Origin: Aurelia coerulea
Lineage: Eukaryota; Cnidaria; Scyphozoa; Semaeostomeae; Ulmaridae
NCBI GenBank assembly: GCA_039566865.1
Contig: CM076949.1
Location: 7,913,501 to 7,977,500, forward strand
Length of the DNA stretch: 64,000 bases
Reading direction: 5' to 3'
In this document: positions 56,552 to 64,000 of the stretch, in pieces
Layout of the letters: each line of letters opens with the position of its first letter
Position numbering within the stretch: position 1 is the stretch's first letter
Notes under the pieces: generated by a model
What the model saw: the letters and a program-made list of their open reading frames with translations, nothing else
What the model was told of the DNA's origin: nothing
Database searches by the model: none
Program-made: the position numbers and the translations under genes

Positions 56552-57155
56552 CCGGGTGCGCCAAAATAAACTATGCACGTTTGGCAGGCCACAATAAATC
56601 GTACACAGTTCCGATTTTGAAGATTTATGACTTAATCGTTAGCAGAAAGCCTGAATTAGATACTGGGATTTTAGCAATTTTTTTCATTTTCAGTTTTTAG
56701 AGCTAAAAGCGAGCTTCCTAAAATTTTAGTTTTCGAAAAACACTGAAAACGATCAAAAAGTATCGATCAAGTTTTCCAAAGAATCGACATGAATGGGCAA
56801 AGAGAGAACTTGTTCGTGGTGATTTGAGATTTTGAAATCGACCAATTGTAATCTGCTGTACGAGAATTCGCACTGTACCCCCAAATCCCCCTGAAAACGT
56901 GTTCTCTTTGTTCATTCATGTTAAATCTTTAGAATTTGATCGACGTTTTTTGGTCGTTTTCAATGTTTTCGAAAACTAAAATTTTAGGAAACTCACTTCT
57001 AGCTCTAGAAATTGAAAACGGAAAAAATTTGCAAAAAATCCCAGTATCTAATTCAGGCTTTCTGCTAACGATTAAGTCATAAATATTCAAAATCGGACCT
57101 GAGTTCGATTTATTGTGGCCTGCCAAACGTGCATAGTTTATTTTGGCGCACCCGG
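56552..57155. mobile_element. Mariner-like long-TIR MITE, 604 bp, best copy
   Basis: Perfect ends CCGGGTGCGCCAAAATAAAC and complement, TA on both sides (56,550-56,551, 57,156-57,157). Arms of about 190 bp, and an inner inverted pair around ttccaaagaatcgacatgaa / attcatgttaaatctttaga. Non-coding. About 155 bp from HIRA e4. Confidence 0.88.
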
Positions 57156-57236
57156 TATTTCGGACATTAAAATGTTCCAACATTTGAAATGTCCCAAGGC
57201 GTTAATGTCTGAATTGTCTGTGTTGAGTGTATTCAG

Positions 57237-57238
<2 letters not shown>

Positions 57239-57285
<47 letters not shown>
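57239..57285 (+). repeat. (AATC)n microsatellite
   Basis: About 11-12 uninterrupted copies of AATC, 25 bp downstream of HIRA e4 (on the minus strand). Confidence 0.95.
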
Positions 57286-57286
<1 letters not shown>

Positions 57287-57309
57287 CAAAATGATTGCAC
57301 TAAATTCAC

Positions 57310-57404
57310 CTCCAGTGTGTCCTCGGAGAACATGAGCACATCGCCAATGCTCTATGTTGACAACAGTGCCACTCGAACCAAAAACAGTGGATGAACCAAA
57401 TCCC
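57310..57404 (-). CDS. HIRA: HIRA exon e4: loop STVFGSSG and start of WD repeat 3
   Basis: Encodes GFGSSTVFGSSGTVVNIEHW followed by RCAHVLRGHTG. The STVFGSSG loop and the W-RC-LR-H-G strand are diagnostic of HIRA. Acceptor CCCGATTTTAG, donor GAG/GTGAAT; phase 2 in, phase 1 out. A run of AATC tetranucleotides lies just downstream of the donor side at 57,239-57,285, in the intron. Confidence 0.95.
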
Positions 57405-57694
57405 CTAAAATCGGGAAAGAACAGAATGCGAATGAATTGAAGCACAGGGAGTCCCAAAAATAATTGTTTAGGATTTGATTAAGTATGAAAAATAGAGATC
57501 TAATGGACGGGCTCGAGAAAAAGCAACCGTGTCCCGAACATCTTAAATGCAAAACCGTTGAATATTGACGCATTTACTAGATTTTAAAATTTAAGTTTGT
57601 ATGAATAATAACAATTATGATAATTATTATGATAATGTTGATTACTAAAATTTTAACAGGATGACTTTGTCAGAAGTAAAATCAAAACTAGAAG

Positions 57695-57832
57695 TCTTCT
57701 GAAAAGTCCAACGGCAGAATTATAGATAAGTAGCTAAAGTTTCTTTCAAGTCAATCAATTAAAATAAATAGGTCATAGAATATTACATCCACCTTATACA
57801 CTTATTTAAAGATTTGCAACCTATGCTGTATC
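57695..57832. repeat. MULE-like MITE, right end only
   Basis: aaagtccaacggcagaatta, agctaaagtttctttcaagt and the terminus gatttgcaacctatgct. Confidence 0.6.
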
Positions 57833-58039
57833 GTGTAGGACCCGAATTTCTACAATGAAATCTCGAATTAGAGTTTTCTGACTAAACATGCCTTGTTTGT
57901 AAAATACTAGTCTATCGCTCAAAATGTGGTTTTCATGCCGCAGTTCTTCACTGCACCCTCAACAGAATAAAACCTACAATCGCAATTATTTGGTAACAAG
58001 CTACCTTAACTTGTCGCTTCGATTGCGCTTGTGTTTATC

Positions 58040-58360
58040 TAAATTCGCACCAAAGTGCTTATATTTTACAAACATATTTAAATTCTTATTGTAACTGTCA
58101 CATTACAGCCCTGAAGAAGTCCTGCATGGCAGGACTAAATATTGGTGTAAATAAGTTCAATCATATTTGCTGTTGTTTTTTTTTTTCGTATTGCAGTGTT
58201 TCTGCCTTCAAACGTATTCATTCATTCGTCACCGCAAGCATCTCCGGATCCGACAATCGACGCTGGTATCGTGGCCTTTCCTTTTTCAAATTAGCATATA
58301 TCTTACTTTATTTACTTGTTTATCATTGTACAATTGCACTACACGCAACAAGAAGATTTT
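58040..58360 (+). mobile_element. Penelope-type 3' end relic with hammerhead-like hairpin
   Basis: CTGAAGA at 58,111-58,117 is followed by a perfect 7-bp hairpin (GTCCTGC, loop catg region, GCAGGAC) and TAAAT where GAAA is expected. Downstream is the shared segment ttatttacttgtttatcat and cgcaacaagaag. No endonuclease coding remains; the relic looks rearranged. Confidence 0.45.
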
Positions 58361-58804
58361 TTTATCGCTTCGTTTGCCGTTTGTGTATGTGAGTTTCTTT
58401 TTTTTGTAATGGTAATTATGTGTAGATTTATGTTGTTGTAGTTGTTGTTTGTGTTTTAGCATTCTATGAATGAATTGACCTCAGGGTAGACATGATGTTT
58501 TGCTCCCACGGGGATCGCCTCTGTAGTATGGTAGCGTGGTTGTAGGCGTAGTAATTGGTAATATGCATTGTAAATTCGTAAATTGTTAATGTAATATATA
58601 AGAAAGAATGAAATAATGATTTTCCATTAAATTGCTTTGGTCTTTGACATCAATACACAACAAGAAAATTCAAATATCTGTAACCTGGTCCAATTTTAGC
58701 GACTTTCCAACAGGCGACAGTTTTTTTAACTCAATGAAACGGTAATTTCATCACAAATACGGCGAAATATGCTGGGTTTCAGCAGTTTGTGCACCAGTCC
58801 TTGT

Positions 58805-59847
58805 TGAATGGTAGGGTGAAGGTGAAGAGGAAGTTGCGATTTTTAGCGCCAAGCAGTCGCATTTCTCTCTTCGCAATCAGGATGTCATTGGGCGAATAAG
58901 GGCAAGAACAGAAAAATTCAAATCTAGGTTTTTTCCTCACTGTTTGTCTGAATGGAATGATCTTGAACCAGAACTGAGACTAGCACCATCTGTCGCTGTT
59001 TTTAAGAAAAAACTTCTGTCAGTTATCCGCCCCCCTGCAAAATCGGTCTTTGGGATTCACGACCCATTAGGTTTGTCCCAGCTTACCCAACTTAGAGTGG
59101 GTCTCAGCAAATTGAACTTTCACAAATTCAGGCATAATTTTAAGGATACTGTAAACCCAATGTGCCCTACGAACGATGGTGTAGAGGATACGGAACACTT
59201 CTTGTTGCTTTGCCCTTCCTTTGGGCTCCAACGACAAAACCTTCTTGCTGGAATACTTCCATTATTACGACCACTTGGATATGCTAGTCCCTCAAATGAG
59301 ATCCTAACGCAGCTCCTATTGTATGGTGATAAAAACCTCCCCAATGATGTTAACAGGAACATACTCGAGCTAACATTAAAATTTATCCAAGAAACTGGTC
59401 GATTAGATTGAGCTCATTTTAAACCTTGTCATAAGCCACACAACCAAGTACGCTCGTTTCCTTGCAAAATTATTATTATTTTTTGTTGTCTTTTGTCTTT
59501 TGTTTGTTTTTGTTTTCTTTTTTCTTTTCTTTTTTGCTTTGTTCCTAGTTAAGTCTAATTTATACAAATGTACTTTTTCAATTCTTTTTAAGGCCTCGGG
59601 GTTGACATTTTATTTGCTCCTCTTGGTATCGTACTCGTAGTATTGTAAAGTAGGTTAAGTAATGTAGGTAGTAATTTGTTATCTAAAATTTTAGATGGTA
59701 TATATAAAAAAAAAAAAGTCCTAATCGAGTCCGCGCCATGACCACCAAGTGATGAGGATGAGGCTCTACCTGGTATCAAACCCTGTCCGCCTAACTGTTC
59801 TGGCTGCAAAGTCAGAGGATTACACCACTGCGCCACAACACCTTCTA
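58805..59847 (-). mobile_element. tRNA-derived SINE split by a LINE
   Basis: Left part ggtgaaggtgaagaggaagt, tttttagcgccaag (58,813-58,860) and right part from 59,717 (cctaatcgagtccgcg ... ggattacaccactgcgccac) are consecutive in the SINE at 21,560-21,966. Reads A-box to tail on the minus strand. Confidence 0.75.
58863..59716 (+). mobile_element. LINE 3' fragment inserted in a SINE
   Basis: Frame open from about 58,863 to 59,411: NQDVIGRIRARTEKFKSR, LSEWNDLEPELRLAPSVAVF, PPAKSVFGIHDPLGLSQLTQ, RVGLSKLNFHKF, NPMCPTNDGVEDTEHFLLLC (a zinc-knuckle-like C-H-C) and a final ELTLKFIQETGRLD. 3' UTR with T-rich runs, then poly(A) at 59,706-59,716. More intact than its relative at 33,490. Confidence 0.87.
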
Positions 59848-60006
59848 GGGGGTGGTTGCTGTTGTATTTATATCACTGTGCAAGGGCAATTGCCGTAAGT
59901 CATAACAGTGAGGAAGAATGATGAAAGGAAGAAATGTGAATTCTAAGTTCCTAAGTGACTGAAGGCAGAATATTGATGCAAAAGAAAAAATCTAAAATTA
60001 TATTAC

Positions 60007-60097
60007 CTTCCCAGCTGCCAAATCATGATGAAATTATCATCAGCACCTGATGCAAGGCATTTTCCATTATTAGACCATCTCAAGGAATTTACACAAC
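60007..60097 (-). CDS. HIRA: HIRA exon e3: WD repeat 2
   Basis: Encodes CVNSLRWSNNGKCLASGADD followed by NFIMIWQLG, a WD40 blade ending in the usual I-W dipeptide. Acceptor TTTCTAACAG, donor AAG/GTAATA; phase 1 in, phase 2 out. The match to the human CVNCVRWSNSG segment leaves little doubt. Confidence 0.95.
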
Positions 60098-60754
60098 CTG
60101 TTAGAAAAGAAAGAACATTTATCGTATAAATCAAAACGTTCAATTGCAGTCTGCTACGAATGCTTGTCTTTGAAACACAACACGTCATAGAGAGCTGAAA
60201 ATTAGAAAGCATAACAACTAGCTGTGATGAATGAAGTGCCAAGTTTAGGCATTCACCCTCTAATTGAAGTGCCTTGATTGAGTTGTTTCAAATGCAATCA
60301 CCAGAGTTTTAAATCATTATTCTTTGAGAAATTTCCAAGCTCTTTCATTCCAATCTGAGCAAAAATATGTAGGTATATCAGAACAAAACTACAATGATTC
60401 ATGAGACAATTGTCGATAACATACCATGTGCCCCAAAACAAATAGCCCTATTTGAACAGTTCCAGAAAAACAACTATTGTCTCGTTTTGTGCGATTTAAA
60501 ATGCAATCTCTCGCTTGAAGGCTAACTTGATTTTTGTCGATTTTCATTGCCGATTAAAGACCTCCAAAGCCTCCAAAACATGGATTTTCCAAAACCCCCA
60601 GCTTGAGAAACCCTTGAAAAGGAGAAAATCTAGCGATAAAGATATATTCCATTCCTTGTAAGTTTTATATCATAGGTGTGAAAATTATACAAACATGTTT
60701 TTCATCTTGTTTGTTCCTTGGTATAAATTTGCCACGTATCATTATTTACATTCG

Positions 60755-60786
60755 CTGAAGATGAACCAAGTTTGGTTCGAAACGTA
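60755..60786 (+). ncRNA. Hammerhead-like motif (CTGAAGA ... GAAACGT)
   Basis: CTGAAGA at 60,755-60,761, one base, then hairpin GAACC...GGTTC, then GAAACGT. This is the clearest core with a solid stem II, but flanking stem I pairing is not evident. It lies in the HIRA intron between e2 and e3. Confidence 0.4.
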
Positions 60787-60789
60787 CAA

Positions 60790-61817
60790 AACATGTTTAA
60801 GTCAAATTAACTAAACTTTTTTGACCGTTTATGTCCACTATCTATACCATTTAAGTCTCCTGGAATTGTCAAACTGTATTTATAACAATACCGACTGTTG
60901 ATAAAATGAAGTTTACAATTATAATGATTGTTGTCACTTGCCTCATCTCAGCAAACAAACACTTGTCAATTTCATAGATTTGTATTCAAACTCAGCAAGT
61001 TACAAAGTGCGGCAAGCTTAAAGCAACTCGTTTTTTACCGACACAACAGACAAGAGTTATCTTTTGCTTTCTAGGGTAATTTTATTGGAGAAGCTCCGTA
61101 CTGTTGGAGTTTGTGGAAAAGCTTGATTTATTAAATAACACACTTTTAATAGAATAACAGCTCAAATCTGGAAACCTATTTCTCAGAACACCAGCTATAA
61201 AAAGTAAAAAGATGAATAAAACATTCATCAGCATAACTTTTCTCATAGTTTCAACAGATCTTCATGAAATGTTCAAGAAAGTTCAGCACATTTTAAAATA
61301 ATACATCTAAAAATTCGATTGTCTTTGCTTCATGAACATCACATTCTACTTTTGGTTTCTTTCCACACCTTCCATACTTAACTATACAAAGTTAAAGTGA
61401 TTGAACGTTATGGCACATTCAGTGCACCTGACTTAAACAAGTGCAAATTTGAAGGAAAGCAGTTAAAGCTACAGTAACTTAGACCATGGTGATATCAAAC
61501 AGAAAATACAATCAACTTAAATTTTAGAGCATCTACACAATTATTGTAAATTGCACGGAAATATCAAAATTTCATGCAGTGCCAATTTCCCACAAGGTAC
61601 AAGCCTTTCCTGTAGTCAGTTAGAATGCTGTCAAGTACAAAATGTTTTCCAAATGTTGGGTTAGTCTTCCCAATTTTAATGTTCCAGTTACTAAGCTTTC
61701 AACGGTCCCTAATTTTGAACACGCAGTGGATCAAACATGGAGTGAGATATTAAATCAACTCCCTGGAGCCTTTCACATTTTGAGGAATTTTGGTACCAAA
61801 GAAAATTACATACAAAC
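60790..61817. other. HIRA intron e2-e3, nothing recognised
   Basis: AT-rich, no repeat boundaries or ORFs above noise. Confidence 0.45.
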
Positions 61818-61928
61818 CTGAATGGTTATCAAGAAGACAAAGCATTTTTGGCACGTTTTCATCAGCCTCATCTTTTGCATCCATGACCGGTGCCATATTC
61901 CATATTGTAATTCTTCCAGTATCATCAA
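61818..61928 (-). CDS. HIRA: HIRA exon e2: end of WD repeat 1 and acidic loop
   Basis: Translation includes DDTGRITIWNMAPV, then an acidic segment rich in D and E, then MLCLLDNHS. Human HIRA has the same order (IWNMSPV, acidic insert, MLCQMDNH). Acceptor CCTTCAG, donor CAG/GTTTGT. The codons split at both ends (GTT with e1, GGT with e3) are completed correctly. Confidence 0.95.
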
Positions 61929-62179
61929 CTGAAGGGACAAAGAGATATATTTCAATTCATTTCTTTTAAGGAGGGTTGCCCTTCAGCAGAAGCTGGTTTT
62001 CAAGGGGCCCTTCAAACATAAAAAACCATGGAACAAAAGATTGTATTATAGATAGTAGTCCAGAAAAAGATCATTCATGTCAAAGAAAATTGCACAGGCC
62101 TCACAAAATACTGTTTCCTTGCCCCAGTCTGCAAAGCGGCGCTCCTGAGAAAAGACAAAGAAAATGACAAGCATTTTCC

Positions 62180-62650
62180 TCTGCTTTCCACTCCAGTGAA
62201 CAACAAGATGCCATTTCACAAGACAACTCTCCTCGTTTTATTTCTCCAATACCATTCAGCCTATCAAAAAGCAGTAGAAAGGATGTTGTTCTGTATAATC
62301 TGGGCAAATGAAAGATGTAAAATTCGACTGCAGGAAATATAGGCAAGGTTTTTTCAATCAGACTTGGCAAAGTTGTAGAGCAACGAAAAAAATCAAAACT
62401 TTTTCGAGTAGTTTTAGAAATAAATCGATTTTTCTAAAATAAACGCAAAGATTCGAACAAGGATTTGTGCAGACAGTGTTGACAAAAACATTGCGATTTG
62501 TACATCTTTCGATTGCCCAGACCACGCTAAACAACATCCTTTTTACATCCGTTTGATATGCCAAATAATATTTAAGAAATTAAATTCTTTTCTGAGAGAG
62601 TGGTTTTGCGAAATGGCATCTCTCTGTTCACTGGAGTGGAAAGAAGAGTT
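62180..62650. mobile_element. Short copy of inverted-repeat element B
   Basis: Left ctctgctttccactccagtg, right cactggagtggaaagaagag. Shares ggatgttgttctgtataatc and the tttttcgagtagtttt... interior with 25,982-28,145. About 470 bp. Confidence 0.65.
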
Positions 62651-62693
62651 ACCTTAATGGTGGACATGTTTAACTCCATTTTAGATTTGACAT

Positions 62694-62915
62694 GACTGAA
62701 ATCGGCCACTCTGTTCTGAAATATGAGGGACTTTCCCCTTCCAAGAGGATAACACAATCTGCTAAAGCATGCAGAAGCAATTGTTGTCAAAAACCTGTGT
62801 AACGCAGAAATGTTAAGAAAAGTTGGTCATGATTTTGGGGCACATTTTGAAGAGGCTTTCTTGAGAAAATCCCTCATAATTTGAGAATGGAATGGCTGAT
62901 TTCATCACACAGGTA
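62694..62915. mobile_element. MITE related to 5,036-5,430
   Basis: tgactgaaatcggccactct at the left and gaatggaatggctgatttca at the right are inverted relatives, with GAGGGACTTTC / GAAAATCCCTC behind them. Confidence 0.5.
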
Positions 62916-63097
62916 AGTAAAAAAGTATATTTGAACATGTCTGCCATTAAATCATATATTTGCTAAATATTATTGTCTGAATATCCAGGAAGCTGTGGCC
63001 TTTCAAACAGGATTTGTCTTTATTGACTCACCCAGCAGAAAAACTGCTAACTTTCTGGCCTGCATTCATTGCCAGCTTTTCCAAACAAATTCCTTAC

Positions 63098-63160
63098 CTT
63101 GTCCTCCTGTTGCAAACCTTGATCCATCTGGATGGATGTCCACACAAAATATTGGATTTC
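63098..63160 (-). CDS. HIRA: HIRA exon e1: first WD40 repeat
   Basis: Encodes NPIFCVDIHPDGSRFATGGQ, the first blade of the propeller. The acceptor is TTTCCACAG and the donor AAG/GTAAGG. The exon enters at phase 1 (the split codon would be Gly, matching the HNG-K/N-P of other HIRA proteins) and leaves at phase 1. A preceding exon with the start codon is therefore required; none is visible between 63,161 and 64,000. Confidence 0.93.
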
Positions 63161-64000
63161 CTGTGGAAAGAAAGAAATTCTTGTTGTTAAAAACAAAATA
63201 ACGAATTTTACCCTGAGTAATAACATTTTGCATTTTGCAAAGACGTACATACATACATCCTGCAGGGTGCTTTATATTTCAGTACACTTGACAACTGAGA
63301 TCTGTTTGGAACAATCGGTGAATGTGAAGTTGCATTTTTAGCATTACAGTAAGCACAGTTTATCAAAATTATTGATGATAAATGGTGGATAGAAATTGGA
63401 TTTGAGGTGAACTTAATGGTAAATGTATCTGCTGGTTATTACTGCGAAAAAGACTGATTTCATGCTGATTACTGGCATTCTGCTGCATGAAGGTTAAGGG
63501 CCATTATAGCTTTCTTGATAGCAAATAGCTTTAACTCGTCAAGGATTTTTGAAAATCACACAAACAACTAATTGCATCTTATTCCTGGACATAATTTGCG
63601 TAACATGTGAAATTTTGAAACCTATATCTTATTTGTAGCGTTCCTGAAAAAGTCTTGAACATAGGCCAATTTTTGAAGGAATTGAAATTTTATGTAATGC
63701 CAATTGGATCCCTGATGAGATTTTAACCAAATGCACAAAAACGAATCTGGAGTGGGGGCTTGTATGTAGAATTGATTCGTGGTAAAACCAGCTCTGTATC
63801 TTTATTGGTCAAACTCAAATATTCAATTCTATTTTTGTGAAGGTACCTGACCGAGAAGTTGTTTCAAAATTAACCTTATTTTCAGTTATGTGATTGGAAT
63901 AAGACGAGATCATTGGCTAAGCGTGAAATTGGAAGATTTGCAGGTTTCTCTATGCCATATTGAAAGATTTGACTTGTTGCTAGCTGCTGTATGTAACATA
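63161..64000. other. HIRA intron upstream of e1, nothing recognised
   Basis: A short stretch (gaatgtgaagttgcattttt, near 63,318) resembles the SINE tail. The first HIRA exon is not here. Confidence 0.4.

Larger units (their letters stand above)
1835..63160 (-). other. HIRA: HIRA gene, 20 exons visible, both ends outside the window
   Basis: HIRA is the WD40 scaffold of the histone chaperone complex (with UBN1 and CABIN1) that deposits H3.3 independently of replication. Twenty minus-strand exons, called e1-e20 here from right to left, each have AG acceptors and GT donors. They join without a frame conflict to give about 690 residues. Their order is WD repeats 1-7, Q-rich linker, B domain, basic low-complexity region and start of the Hira C-terminal domain. 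The family is recognised from motifs such as DIHPDG, ATGGQG, PFDECGGTTHVLRL, SAHAMNN, GSRDRSLSIW and TRTKDGRRRITP. Introns range from about 170 bp to 16.6 kb. The first exon (expected MKLL-type start) lies beyond 64,000 and the rest of the C-terminal domain lies left of position 1. Confidence 0.96.

Overview
The window is eukaryotic genomic DNA: AT-rich, intron-rich and crowded with transposable elements. One split gene dominates it. On the minus strand I can read 20 coding exons of HIRA, the histone H3.3 chaperone of the cell-cycle-regulated HIRA complex, spread over about 61 kb. The exons run from right to left (63,160 down to 1,835). They cover the N-terminal seven-bladed WD40 propeller from repeat 1, the glutamine-rich linker, the ASF1-binding B domain, the low-complexity basic middle region and the start of the C-terminal Hira domain. 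The reading frame and splice phase match at all 19 junctions, which is strong internal evidence. The first coding exon and the end of the C-terminal domain lie outside the window. The animal-type HIRA together with Penelope-like, CR1/L2-like and many MITE families suggests an animal, most likely an anthozoan cnidarian (coral or anemone). This is inference; nothing in the window names the species.

Layout. At 63.2-41.4 kb lie the WD40-encoding exons and the Q-rich exon, with introns of 0.2-4.8 kb that hold MULE-like, mariner-like and piggyBac-like MITEs, a SINE split by a LINE, and a hAT element. At 41.4-28.7 kb a short linker exon (38.3 kb) leads to the B-domain exon (28.8 kb), separated by a fold-back element and a LINE that a MITE interrupts. 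At 28.7-12.1 kb is a 16.6 kb intron. It contains a same-strand, apparently intact, single-coding-exon rhodopsin-family GPCR (20,434-21,294), a LINE with a long open reverse transcriptase ORF (22.5-24.3 kb), a broken THAP-domain gene and several MITEs. At 12.1-1.8 kb are six more HIRA exons, with a Penelope-like element carrying a GIY-YIG endonuclease inserted into a MULE-like MITE.

The most unusual structure is a six-copy array with a 124-bp period (19,788-20,532). Its unit is the end of the GPCR coding region itself: TM7, helix 8, stop codon and the start of the 3' UTR. Other items worth attention are five hammerhead-ribozyme-like motifs (three beside Penelope-type 3' ends), a TA-inserting element group sharing the terminus GAGTAGCGTCGCCC across two different interiors (two empty sites visible in the window), and many nested insertions whose target-site duplications can be read directly.

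The window does not show a new enzymatic system. It shows one conserved chromatin gene, one nested receptor gene and a detailed record of transposon invasion.
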